DNA of 64,000 nucleotides from Micromussa lordhowensis (Eukaryota; Cnidaria; Anthozoa; Scleractinia; Lobophylliidae), in NCBI GenBank assembly GCA_964020085.1, contig OZ026596.1:39788943-39852942 (forward strand), in the 5' to 3' direction. The notes under the pieces are model-generated. The model had not been told where the DNA came from and did not search any database. It saw only the letters and a list, made by a program, of their open reading frames with translations. Numbering within the stretch: position 1 is the first letter of the stretch; each line of letters begins with the position of its first letter. Both the position numbers and the translations under genes were made by a program. Shown one piece after another: positions 53,895 to 64,000 of the stretch.

Positions 53895-55200
53895 ATACCT
53901 ACCTTTGACACTGGTAAATAATTAATAATGTTAACATGTCGTCTCGAATTCGGCTATCCATATATAGCCATGTTTAGTATGAGAATACTCTATTAACAAA
54001 AAAAATTACTTTTTGATAGCCAAGATGAACATTGCCGTATCGTGCAAAAAGGCAACCGATCGTCCTTTCCAGACTACATGATGATACAAATTACTGATTT
54101 CTCTCGGTTGCTCAACTTTGAAACATCGAAAAACTGAAAGTTTAAGTTCGAACGTATCGCATGTCCTTCGAAAAACATGAAAAAAAGTCCACCCACATCG
54201 AAAAGCCGCGCAAAATCGAATGAAATGAAACTTATCATGCCAAGTCGTACCCCATCTCCTGAGAACGAGCGCGAGGCACACACAAGAGACTGGTAACGGC
54301 CCGTCATTTTTCCGGGACCAGTAATTACCGGGAGAGTTTACCGGTGCTTCGAGAAACACTACTTCGGATCAAGATCGGATCAAGCACAAAAAAGATCTTT
54401 GTAGCGGAGTGGGCGGTGGAAAATTCCTCCACTAACTATCTCCTGACATTAGTCCACTGTGTATATCGGCCATTGCATGGCCTTTATTATATGACTTGAT
54501 AAAGGTTAGTCTGTAAACGAGTAACAGGCAGTCAGATCAACTTTCGAAATAGTCTTGTTTACAGAAAATAAAAAATATCTGGGTATGTGAATTTCAAAGG
54601 TGGGGTTATAAATTGCTGATAACAATAAAAAATGGAAAAGATTGTGGCTTTTAAGGTGACTCTACACAGTTCAAGCACTTTCCAAGACATAGATTTCGGT
54701 GTGTTGTTATTACTAACGATTGGTACAATATGGTATCAAAAAAATGTCCAACCTTCGATGAACATGACGTTATCATTTTCCTGACACAATAGTTTGCCAT
54801 AACAACAATTTGAGCTGCTAACAACACCCTTTATTTTTAAATACTGATCTTAACATCTTGTGTCAAGTAAACGATAGGGCAGTTTTTTGATACCAATATT
54901 GGAGCATCAACTAACAGACTGGTAATTAACGACCAAACAAAAACATCAGTTTGTAAAGTGCTGTGAAATGGTTTAACCCATCTGAAATTTCTTGTTCGCA
55001 GCCGTTTTGGATTTTGTGGTCAGAGCTTGGTAATCCGTATTGTCATTCAATCTAAGATGATGCTTGGTGTGAAACAACTGGAGAGTACACTGAGATCATA
55101 AGATCAGAATGGCAATGAAAATCTTCTCGGTAGCCTGCTTAGCTGGCACAATTCACAATCGAGTGATTTTCAGGCGCAGTGCCACTAAATTTCAACTCCA
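53895..55200. other. stretch without a recognised gene
   Basis: The minus frame 54006-54359 (EAPVNSPGNYWSRK, Cys-rich later) has no splice support that I can assign. The rest is AT-rich spacer. Confidence 0.35.
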
Positions 55201-55319
55201 CTATTCACCAATCCCCTCGCGGTGTGCCACTCTCTAGGCACGTGTCAGCCTGACGATCGAAGAAACTACTGTTCACAGAAATATCAATAGATTGAACAAT
55301 AGATGTTCTTATCATGATA

Positions 55320-55603
55320 TCAACAACATTGGAAACAAAGCCAGGAGATGACGGCCGATTTCTCTGGCAGTGTGCCACCTTTGAAAGACGACCTCTTGAA
55401 TTCATCCCTATTTCCCAAGACTCTCGAGTCTACTCTTTTGAGAGACTGAAACCAGCCTCTTGTGGAAGAAAATGAAAGGTCTTCGAGAAGTCTTCCTTCT
55501 GGACTTCTTTGCCCTCTCATTGAGGACAAGAGCAGTGGTTTCGTGGTCACTTTGATCATTTTGATTTGCGTCAAGATGACTAGCAACGTCGTCCATGTTC
55601 GAC
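55320..55603 (-). other. possible exon(s), unrecognised
   Basis: From ATG 55603: MSNMDDVASHLDANQNDQSD, then a basic stretch (AKKSRRKTSRRP); another frame gives RGWFQSLKRVDSRVLG and KRSSFKGGTLPEKSAVISW. The two could be joined by splicing, but no clean sites were found. Function unknown. Confidence 0.25.
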
Positions 55604-55927
55604 ATGTTCAAAGGACAGATAATATAATAATTATAGCACACATGTTTGAAATGTAAGATAGAAAGGGTTACATATTAGATCAATACAATCAATGCCTTTG
55701 TAGTAGCATTGGTGACATTAAACAGGCACGATTTCACTGGCAAGTCTCAGCTTGGTATCAGAAACGTTGCCGGTGTCACAGCAGAGAAGGCCTTTATTTT
55801 CTGGAGCAGCTTCGAGTGCGCAGTTTTTCCTATAGAGAACTGTTAAACTATATCTCTGTCATAGCGTCTAACCTGACTGTTTTTCTGATAACAATGGATA
55901 ACCATGTCTTCAACTGTGCGTTTACAG

Positions 55928-55944
55928 CCCCCCCCCCCCCCCCC
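55928..55944 (+). repeat. C17 homopolymer
   Basis: Seventeen consecutive C. Unstable in replication and sequencing; its length should not be trusted. Confidence 0.95.
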
Positions 55945-56295
55945 GGTTGGAAACTTGGAATGCAGTATGTGGTGAGTTTAAAAACATATCCTACGCTCAG
56001 ACAGAATACGTACCATCACCCTGATGACAGGATAACCAAGTTACAAATTGCACACATTCACTGCAGAAATATAAACAAATCGTTGTACGTTTTGCTAGCC
56101 TGATGATTGGCCTTTGCGTGGACATGACGGTTTAATACAGGAAAATGATTAGGATCGAAGTCAGTGATCAAACTATCGGGTAATCAAACTTCATCAAACG
56201 ATACACTGAATGTTAGGGCTCGACCAGTTTGATATCCGAACAAAGTCGAACCAAAAAAATCGGAGAGGATTCGATTGCGAACTGACTCGAACACA

Positions 56296-56691
56296 ATCAA
56301 AAATATCTAATGCTGATTACCACCAGTTACAAAAATGTCTTAATTGAAATAAACATCTGGTGTGGGTAGTTCTTTTCCATTTCATGTGACTACAAAGTTT
56401 TGAATAACCGAGTAGCCCATACAGCTGATGCTTTTGTTGGAGATCAATCGTGACCGCCACCTTCCATTCCTGTGAATTTCCCACCCACGCACCATCAAAA
56501 ATATCTAACGCTGATTACCACCAGTAACAAAAATGTCTTAATTGAAATAAACATCCGGTGTGGGTAGTTCTTTTCCATTTCATGTGACTACAAAGTTTTG
56601 AATAACCGAGTAGCCCATACAGCTGATGCTTTTGTTGGAGATCAATCGTGACCGCCACCTTCCATTCCTGTGAATTTCCCACCCACGCACC
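56296..56691. repeat. 198-bp tandem duplication, two copies
   Basis: 56296-56493 and 56494-56691 differ at only a few bases (e.g. CTAATGC/CTAACGC, GTTACAA/GTAACAA, CATCTGG/CATCCGG). No ORF or splice site inside looks real. Recent duplication of unknown content. Confidence 0.93.
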
Positions 56692-57470
56692 AGCGGCTCC
56701 TAAGAAAAATACAATTGCCTGTGTTTTGCTTTAAGATAAGGTAACTTAAGGTAATTCCCTTAATTGTTCTACTAGCAAACTTTTTGAAACTTGGCATAGT
56801 TAATATTAATGATATGACCATTAAAAAATGCAATAAAAAATGGGGTCACCGTGCTTGTTTACGTGTCAGCAGGCTCTTAAATTGGGGTATTTTTACTAGT
56901 CGCATGTTTAAAATTCGAATTATCTTCATACAGAATTAAGTCTTGATTACTTGAAAAAACACAAAATTTTATCTTGAAAGTAAAGCTTCTTTTATTTAAA
57001 TAAGTAGCATTGCTTCATTTAAGCCGTTTTTGATTGCCTGGTTGCGGGAATATTGCACTTTTTCGGACAGTTCTGTGGTTAGCTTGAAGTCCTCGCCTTG
57101 AACAAAATACACCCAGTATGGAACTGTTTTGCAAAACAAAATCATGTTCTACTATCAAACTTTTTTCCTTTTTCAAATGTGTTGTCTATTAGACTGTTCT
57201 TAGCAATTCCCCCCCAAAAAAATGGGGGTCACCGTGCTTGTTTAATAGAAAAGGAGCATTTATTTCGCTATAGGGCTTAGTTTATAGGAAATTTCTTAGG
57301 TTTTGTATGTGTGCGCGCTCATGTGCGTGTGCTAATGGCGTGAAAATCGTGCGCAATAGGGATGCGCAATGCAATACTAAGGAATTGCCTTAATTGCAAA
57401 AATAGTCTTGAATGTGTTATTCACTAAAGGTTATTAGATAAAGTGTGATAAAAACCGCCATTTATGCAAG
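56692..57470. other. stretch without a recognised gene
   Basis: AT-rich. A short C7A7 tract at about 57212 and a GT/GC-rich patch at 57308-57340. No exon supported. Confidence 0.45.
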
Positions 57471-57861
57471 TCAAAGGATGTGATACCGACCTTCGGAACT
57501 TTGTCTTTTCTTCGAAAACTGTGGGGAGCGTGACTGTGAGCATGACGTTGAACGCTGATGGGGATGCTGTGAGCTGCTAGTAGCACCCGCGCTATTAACG
57601 GCTCGTTGAATCACTGCTCGCATGCACAATTTCTTTGTTCTAGCCGTGCGGAATTTCGAGAGAAAAAAAAGAGACTGCTTGCAGTCTAGACGGTGTTTTA
57701 TCAACGAATTCAATCGAGCCCAATCAAGTGACTGGCGTTCAAATAGGTTCAATTTAATGTTACTTGCACATAGATTTGGTTCAATAGTGACTTTGGGACT
57801 AGAGAAAGTTGTGAAAAGTGGGTTCACAGTAGCCTTGATGAGATCGCGCACTGCGATTGCC
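57471..57861 (-). CDS. possible exon, 113+ residues, unrecognised
   Basis: Open after an acceptor-like gggcaatcgcag (about 57862): VRDLIKATVNPLFTTFSSPK, LNSLIKHRLDCKQSLFFLSK, then a Ser/Gln/His-rich basic tail (SSSQHPHQRSTSCSQSRSPQ). Composition suggests a real, possibly gag-like or nuclear protein, but I recognise no family. Confidence 0.3.
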
Positions 57862-59669
57862 CAGTGGAAGTCAGTATTAGTCACATGTGCAAAAATGACA
57901 CAAGTTTCCCCAAAAATGAAAACTTTAAAGATTCCCAGTAAACTGTTGAGTTTTCAGTAAAACTCTTGCAAACTATATTGTGGCTCTCTCTCTTCTCTAT
58001 TGTGCATGGGAAACTTCAAACTGGAAACTATAGAGTCCATGGATGCTTAATCGATTCAATGAATCAGCCCTGTTCGCATTGACAAGGTACATGCCAACAC
58101 TTTGAAGTAAATCACAAACTGTAAGTTCCATAAGTAATAACCAGGCCTCCTAAAGTGGTACTCCAACGAAATAAGCAAATGTAACTTGGGAAAAGAGCAC
58201 GCAATTGTCTGTAGGATCGTGTGAAGACCCCATTTAACGGCCACCCTCGACCCTCGGCGAAAGGAAAGTGGCCGCTTAAAAGGTGTAAGAGAGGAAACAA
58301 AAAATGGAAAACCCACACTAGTATATTGGCCGCCTTATAGGGGTTACCGTGTAATACTGACAGGTTGGACAGTATAGCAAAGAAAGGGAATTCCACACGA
58401 TGCCTCTGCCCTACTTGCCTTGATTAGAAAAATGTAGTATTCATCGGGATAAGCAAATCCATAATGAGGAAATCAGTAACTTTGCCAGGTGGGCATTCGG
58501 CATGTATGAATTGCTACAGGAGACTTATAGAGATAGAGGAACAAAAAAACAAAACAACGGCACTTTGCCCTGAATGCTGAAAGCACTTTGGCAGAGAGGC
58601 ACTAACAGTTAGCTATGCCATGGACAGGGTTACCAGCAGTCCAGAAGTTCAATGCTTGAACAAGGACTGTGGATGGAAAGGACCATAACCGGCAATGCCC
58701 CAGGCAGGCTTAACTGTCATGCCTTTATGCTGTAACGAAAAGCTACTTTGGTAATTCAATTATCTTGAGTTTCTTTGTGTTAGCAAATGTTATAATAAAT
58801 ACGTACATTGTCAAACTTTGATGGAGGGTGGCGGTTGTTTATCATTAAGATAGTATTCCTGTTTCACTGTGAGCATCCTCTCTATTCAAGCTCGTTATTA
58901 TTATTATTATATTTTTTTTTTGGACCACTATTTTTGTTAGCTCAGTATAATTTAGTAACTTAAAACATGGTAATTGCTGTTAATTTTGTACAGTAAGCTT
59001 GTTACAGTTGTATTGTGTATTGTTTAGTATATCGGCTTTGTTTGTGAGACCTGGTAGTGTCATAAGTATTTTAAGTAAGTGTAAGCCATTGTGAGTGAAT
59101 TTAAGTAAGGACGTTTTTTGTTTGTAAGTAGAATATCTTAAAATAAAAAAAAGTAAAGAGGAATTTTTCGTTGAAAAAAAAATCCTCTATTCAAGCTCGC
59201 GAAAAAAAGGGAATGAAGCGAGAGCGAAGCACCCAGGGGCTGGGTGAGGGGTAAGGTTACTGAGCCAAGCGAGCAACTCTGTCCCCATCTCCTACCCAGT
59301 CAAGTCTTCCATTTTGCGCTGGCACCCAGTTCTCTTTCTATTCTATCCGCGTATTCAACGATCGAATGAAAATAAAAGAAACGGAGGTCTGTGAGCAGTC
59401 TAAAATCCTCTACGAATTTATTCATGGCAGTGTATTGTAGTCATGCTATTAGTAAAGGGTAAAATTATTGTGAGTAAATAAAGCTATTTTCTTGGTTTTT
59501 CAAGTTTTGGACTTTGTGGTTTGGCCAGAAAAAAGAACTAAAATGTTTCCGTTTTGTTCCAGAATTTATCCAGTTACATTCGCATATGTAACTTACATTC
59601 ATTTTTTGTTTTGTGACATTTAACTTTGTGTATTGAACAAAATTGGATGGTGTACTTTTATGGTTGCAG
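57862..59669. other. mostly non-coding; weak TRAF-type zinc-finger trace
   Basis: At about 58640-58692 the plus strand reads VQCLNKDCGWKG, a TRAF-zinc-finger-like start, followed by stops. The rest is spacer, with (ATT)n at 58897-58915 and a segment at 58195-58300 that looks like a dispersed repeat. Confidence 0.3.
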
Positions 59670-60583
59670 GGGTCAGGTTGCATTCCACTTGAGTTCATGT
59701 CCACTCAAGATTGTGACTTGCAAAGTCAAACGATGCAGCCTGATGTTCCAGAGGGCCATGTGGGAGGACCACATGGTCTCATGTGCTCTAAGCCACTCAC
59801 TTTTATACAAGGGCGAAATACGCAGACTACGTCAGCAACTATCCGGGCAGAAGGTATGAAATGATTCAGAATACACACTGTCTCGCTTAACATTTGATTG
59901 TAAAAAGGTATACTGTTCCCTAAGTAATAAAGTAAGCCGTTTTAAAATGCTTATAATTTTCAGTCAAGCAATCAATGAATCGCGCCATCATTTAATTTCA
60001 GTTTTTGTCATAAATAAAGCAAGTGATTTATAAAGGTAAAGGGACTAAGTGGAGTCCAATTGGTCTTAATCATACGAGTGTTTAGAAAAATCACACGACC
60101 GCGAAGCAGGACTCCGATTTCTTGACGAAGAGGACGATTACTGATCACACTGGACGACACAAAGTCCTGTTATCACTTGTCTGAACAGTGGATTCAACCT
60201 AAAATTTATTTTTCAAACAGGATGATGTTAAGGAAGCCGAGCAGTTAAGAAAAGAAAACGTGTTCTGTTTCACATGGAAAGTAGACAGGGGTAATGCCAA
60301 AGTGGCAAGCCAATCACACAGGGTGTGCAACGCGAAATGGAAGGGTGTGCGGAAGCAAGGGAAACTATTCCTCCAATTACAGTCTTCCTTAAACCCGCGG
60401 AAGATAAAAGGCCAGATAAGTGATGAAATCTTATTAGGCAGTTATCGAAGCCTCAAAAATACTGTCATTGAAAAGTTGAAAATCCATAAGGAGGCCGCAA
60501 ACATCTCACGGGGAAATAGTACGATTTCAAACTGTTTATTCGAACAGATCATTGAAAGTTATGTAGCTGTAATAGTGAACTGA
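59670..60583 (+). CDS. TRAF-like protein, zinc-finger and MATH-like exons (partial)
   Basis: Exons 59670-59853 (tggttgcag| .. AAG|gtatga) and 60221-60583 (tttcaaacag|GATGATG), joined in phase. Exon 1 has HLSSCPLKIVTCKVKRCSLM and MWEDHMVSCAL, a TRAF-type zinc finger with C/H spacing, then a coiled coil (EIRRLRQQLSGQK). Exon 2 has a charged coil, then FCFTWKVDRGNAKVASQSHR and KLFLQLQ, like the start of a MATH/TRAF-C domain, and ends at TGA after a non-MATH tail. TRAF proteins act as adaptors at receptors. The RING part and most of the MATH domain are not seen, so it is partial or decayed. Confidence 0.5.
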
Positions 60584-61640
60584 CACTTCTGTGTGCATTT
60601 CTTGCTTTCATAAAGGTATCGTCCTAATGTCGGGAAAAACAACAGAAGTAAAAGCCGCTGTTCCCATTACTGACATGAAAGAAGGGGAGATGGTGGGAAA
60701 TGTGTCGGAAGACAATAAAACAAGAAATGGTCAGCCAAGTGACCAGTTAACAGTCAATTTTTTTTCACTACTTTTGTGCACATATATAGGTTGTAAGAGT
60801 GACAAGAAGCACTTGATGACTGGCTCCATGGGAGACAGTGAGTTTTCTTTCCCAGAGACCCTCAGTGTTCCCCGAGGAAAAGCAGAGAAAACACTGACGT
60901 CAAGGGGAAACAAAACTTACTGTTTCCCACGTAGCTATTCAGTAAGTGTTTTGTTTTACATCCCAACTAAAACAAAACTGCGAAAAATCGTTTGCTTGAA
61001 GCCTAATGGCACACAAATTTGAAGCAGTGTCACGAAGCGCAGGACTTTCAAGTTGTCGTTTCTGTAGGGAGTTAGCGAGATTAGATTGATAAAATTTTTA
61101 CAATAATAGTAATAGTAGTAGTAGTAACAATAATAATAATATAATGTAATAATAATATTCAATGATTCAGGTACGTAAACAACTAAAACTTGCAATCCTT
61201 TTCGTGAGTGGCCAGATCTCCAAATTAACTCTGACTCTCTGTGTCGCTCCCATGTAGTATCATTATCTTCGTCTCGAGCCTATCGTCTGGTAACTGTTCT
61301 AATTGCACTGTATTCCAATCGACGTTATGCCCCAGTTGACGAAAGATGGTGGCTCGCATCTCGACCATTACATTGTCTGATCACGTCGATCTCATCAGAA
61401 CCAAGATTTGATACATCGACTAGGATCATAAGGTATGCCATCCATCTTATTTACAATCCGATCGACAGAAGATAGGAAATTCGTACCAAATAGCCGAGCA
61501 GGAATTAGAGAGACAATACAAAAGGTGGTGTAAAGATGCCGTTGAGGGCAAAGCCCCTGTTGATGACTTGAATGGATTGCCGGTAACAGTTGGTCCTTTA
61601 TTTCGGAATATTTCAATGACCCCCTTAGTGTTGTGCACAG
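60584..61640. other. stretch with a dispersed-repeat segment and a (TAA)n tract
   Basis: 60800-60945 resembles a dispersed cnidarian repeat by its minus-strand phrase (FPRGTLRVSGKENSL), known to me from many spurious frames. 61090-61155 is an impure (TAA/TAG)n tract. No gene recognised. Confidence 0.4.
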
Positions 61641-62275
61641 ATTAGGGCAGCGTGTTGCCCATGACAAATCTATCCTCCATTATGTATCTGTTTAAAAAAG
61701 GTTTACTTCCTAATTATTTTTGTAATATGTTTACTTTTGCAAGCCAGTTACATTCGCATTATACTAGAAACTGCAACCATTATTACATACCTCCCTGTCG
61801 AACTAATATTAGAAACTTCTCAATTCGGTTTCAAGGACCTAAGTTTTTCAATTCGTTAAGCCCTGAAATTCAAAACAGTGAAAGCATCCGTTTGTTTGGC
61901 AATAGACTTAAAACATTCCTCCTACAGAAAAATTGAGCTTCTTACTTCTTTTCTTCCTTTTCTTTTTTCTTTTGTTTATTTATTTATTTATTTTTTTTGC
62001 TTTTGTTGTTGTTGTTAGTTTTTTTTTTATATACATAATGTATTTTAATATTTCATGCTGTCCCCACAATTTGTATGATTTACCCTTAGATTGTCAGGAA
62101 GCCTATAGTTCATAAGCCCCTGGCTTCTATATAGGCTTCCTTACCATTACCACCTTCAAAATTGTTGAGTTGCCGTCTTTAAGTTCTCTTAAATTTCTAG
62201 TGTATTGCGTTATTTATTTATTTTTATCTTTCTTGTGGTTAATGGAAAATAAAATGGAAATGGAAATGGCTGCTC
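61640..62275 (+). mobile_element. 3' end of a LINE (CR1/Jockey-like)
   Basis: The frame 61652-61936 encodes HSHYTRNCNHYYIPPCRTNI, FSIRFQGPKFFNSLSPEIQ and FGNRLKTFLLQ, a tail typical of non-LTR ORF2 proteins. The 3' UTR of about 300 bp is T-rich and ends AATAAAATGG with (TGGAAA)n. Truncated 5'. Confidence 0.75.
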
Positions 62276-62339
62276 AAAGGATCTATAAAAATGCTGCTTC
62301 TGTTACAATTGGACGTCAACCGCCGGGTGAACAAATGCT

Positions 62340-62540
62340 CACATTGATATGAAGTATATATGAAATAATTCATGTATTGGAACTGCGGTTATAGATGAAA
62401 GTGAAGAATCCCAGTGAATTTTCCAATTTAAGCAATTGGAAAGAAGAAGCCTGACAAAAAATCAGGGCTTCAACGGGATTCATACCCGTGACCTCCACGA
62501 TACCGGTGCGATGCTCTACCAACTGAGCTATGAAGCCACA
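62340..62540 (-). mobile_element. tRNA-headed SINE
   Basis: Minus strand starts GGCTTCATAGCTCAGTTGGT, has GGTATGAATCCCGTTGAAGCC (B box and closing stem), followed by a body beginning CTGATTTTTTGTCAGGC. The spurious reading IAQLVEHRTGI, seen in many genomes' false proteins, marks it. The head could fold as a tRNA, but the anticodon loop is wrong, so I call it a SINE. Confidence 0.75.
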
Positions 62541-62697
62541 CATTGGGAGCCGTGACGGAGCCAAAGAGGAATGTCATGAAATTTGTGACATGCCACGGCC
62601 ATGAACCAAAGCAACGAACTCCTGTTTTTTCTCAATGCGATTCGATCAGATGAGATTGAAAAGCAACAGACGTTTTCACCACCTGCGTTGAGCAAGT

Positions 62698-63018
62698 TTG
62701 ATCTCTGAGCAAATTCTAGTGGCCAATCGAAAGGAAGACACCAAAGGAAGTGCCATAGTGACCATGGTCGGGTTTCCATTTCAATGCACTTTTGTCTTGG
62801 AGAGCCAACCCAGAGAGAGGTTTTTCTACTGCCCCCACAGGTTTAGTAACCAATCCGATGCCATCAAACACGTGAAAGCAGTGCACAAGGGAGAAACACA
62901 CATGAATGATGATGGTTCTGTTACCAGAGTTTTGTTACCTGCCGGCCCGCAAAACTCACCGTCGGGTAGACAGAACCTTGGCAACAGAATGCCTCATCAT
63001 TCATCTGTGTTGGGGTAA
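62698..63018 (+). other. open frame with a zinc-finger-like end, unrecognised
   Basis: Reads ERFFYCPHRFSNQSDAIKHV, KAVHKGE: the His pair of a C2H2 finger is present but only one Cys. Probably a decayed exon. Weak. Confidence 0.25.
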
Positions 63019-63065
63019 AACTTAGTTTGGCCGATTTTGTAACAGAATTAATAGGGACTTTAAGA

Positions 63066-63105
63066 TACGGGGTTAGGGTTAGAGGTTAGGGTTAGGGTTA
63101 GCGGA
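63066..63105 (+). repeat. short (TTAGGG)n-like tract
   Basis: GGGGTTAGGGTTAGAGGTTAG followed by GGTTAGGGTTAG: about five telomere-like units with one irregularity. An interstitial trace. Confidence 0.8.
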
Positions 63106-63524
63106 TGCCTTGAAGTACGCGACCGTTGAAGAGAGCCTGGGTCGATTAGACGGCGTTCATAATGGGAAAAGTATAGTAAGGTTGTTGCGAGCGATGTGAC
63201 AATTTTTTCGAGTTTAATAATGGCTTCTTTCAGGGAAACTCAAGAACTGCTATGTATAAGTCATGCAATGGGCTTTATTAGTGATGGAGAATTCTTCCTT
63301 CTTTTTTGATGTTTTATTCTATTAATAAATATATTTCTTGTCTGTTATTGTCTTAATCTGTTGTGCTGCTGGAAATGTTTAGAGAAATTAGTTGATAAAG
63401 CTACTCTTAAATCCGAGGGTAAATATAATATTTATTTCACAGTTCACAACAACGGACTAGCATGTAGAGAATGCCAAGTTTGATCTTTCACACCATGGTA
63501 TACATTTTACTTTTCATTCAACAG

Positions 63525-63902
63525 AGGGGAAAATGCATGATGCAGCAATGCTGGCAGAATCGCACCTGTATGACAGCCTCCAAACAGACACATGCTTTTT
63601 CAACCACTGAACAGGCTATGTGTATTTATGGAGACCCAGCCTACCCCCTTAGGGTGCATCTGCAGGCACCTTACAGGTATCGAGTATTAACCCCGCAAAT
63701 GCAGGCTTATAACCATTCCATGAGTGCTGTTCGCAGCTCTGTTGAGTGGCTTTTTGGGGATATAATTAACTACTTCAAATTTTTAGACTTTAAAAAGAAG
63801 TTAAAAATAGGTCCTATTCATATGGCCATCTGCAAATTACCCCAAGGCATGGCAAAAATTTGTGCAATTGACCTGAAAATGACAGGAATTTTCCACTTGT
63901 AA
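63525..63902 (+). pseudogene. PIF/Harbinger transposase (DDE_Tnp_4) C-terminal fragment
   Basis: After an acceptor-like ttttcattcaacag (about 63524) one frame reads GKMHDAAMLAESHLYDSLQ, the Harbinger 'G..HD..ML..S.L' block. The neighbouring frame then gives TEQAMCIYGDPAYPLRVHLQ (catalytic D in GDPAYP), AYNHSMSAVRSSVEWLFG (with the catalytic E in VEW) and FKFLDFKKKLKIGP. A one-base shift separates the two, so it is not functional. The upstream part is not seen. Confidence 0.85.
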
Positions 63903-64000
63903 AGTGGCTGTTCTTTGGGTGAAGTGATTTTCATGTACTGAGAATCATACTTAAAATTTTTTTGTTAAATGTTAACAATAAAACCCATGCACATTATGTC

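Noticed and set aside
54006..54359. 117-residue minus-strand frame
   Set aside because: Contains EAPVNSPGNYWSRK, which I associate only with repeats; composition and splice sites do not support a gene.
58056..58396. Two overlapping hydrophobic minus-strand frames
   Set aside because: They overlap in different frames with no codon or motif signal; the underlying sequence looks like a dispersed repeat.
60731..60913. 60-residue minus-strand frame FPRGTLRVSGKENSL
   Set aside because: Known to me as a reading of a dispersed cnidarian repeat; no gene structure.
62465..62537. Functional tRNA gene
   Set aside because: The acceptor and T-arm could pair, but the anticodon stem does not and the 33rd-position T is absent; a SINE body follows directly.
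62370..62564. 64-residue frame reading IAQLVEHRTGI
   Set aside because: This phrase comes from the tRNA-like head of a SINE and is a well-known false protein.

Overview
The window looks like repeat-rich nuclear DNA of an anthozoan cnidarian (stony coral or sea anemone). Evidence: AT-rich spliced genes with short introns and GT..AG sites; families I know as multi-copy in cnidarians (G2E3-like HECT ligases, DUF6589 proteins, P2X7 'ballast' domain proteins, THAP transposases, integrase-core genes); several BEL/Pao elements; CR1/L2 and Tx1-like LINEs; and tRNA-headed SINEs. No rRNA or intact standard tRNA gene was seen. Most coding sequence is mobile or derived from mobile elements, and much of it is decayed. 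All family calls are from memory of motifs; no search was run.

Layout. 1-7.2 kb: a minus-strand BEL/Pao element with its 5' LTR but no RT core, a transposase-like exon, a broken N-terminal exon of a lineage-specific gene, and a second BEL gag/protease remnant. 7.4-12.3 kb: MITEs and a DUF6589 gene whose last exon is intact. 13.8-14.8 kb: dead kinase gene. 15.1-16.4 kb: zinc-finger exon and a possible second exon. 18.4-19.9 kb: Ty3/Gypsy protease fragment. 20.0-20.3 kb: degenerate TTAGGG-like array. 22-30.3 kb: a minus-strand gene of at least five exons joined in phase, carrying a 170-bp tandem duplication and a 2.0-kb Tc1-like non-autonomous transposon in an intron, plus LINE remnants. 30.5-32.65 kb: AT-rich satellite split by a 5'-truncated CR1/L2 LINE. 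32.7-35.7 kb: three-exon integrase-core gene with one in-frame stop. 36.4-41.2 kb: eight-exon HECT E3 ligase gene on the minus strand. 41.5-46.5 kb: a full-length TTAA-flanked transposon. 46.6-49.05 kb: a BEL element lacking protease and RT. 49.1-51.1 kb: Tx1/L1-like LINE. 51.7-53.8 kb: MITE, a dense TAACGG cluster and a Myb/SANT-like gene. 56-64 kb: tandem duplication, TRAF-like exons, LINE and SINE copies, and a Harbinger transposase fragment.

The most interesting object is the 4,983-bp element at 41518-46500. It has 200+ bp terminal inverted repeats and TTAA target duplications, and encodes two genes facing each other: a THAP-DDE (Kolobok-like) transposase, now frameshifted, and an intact two-exon gene for a small acidic protein with the zinc-binding P2X7 C-terminal 'ballast' domain. 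This suggests the ballast domain can travel as transposon cargo or as a second transposon protein. The second point of interest is the cluster of ten TAACGG motifs (Myb-type sites) in about 260 bp, next to a Myb/SANT-like gene.
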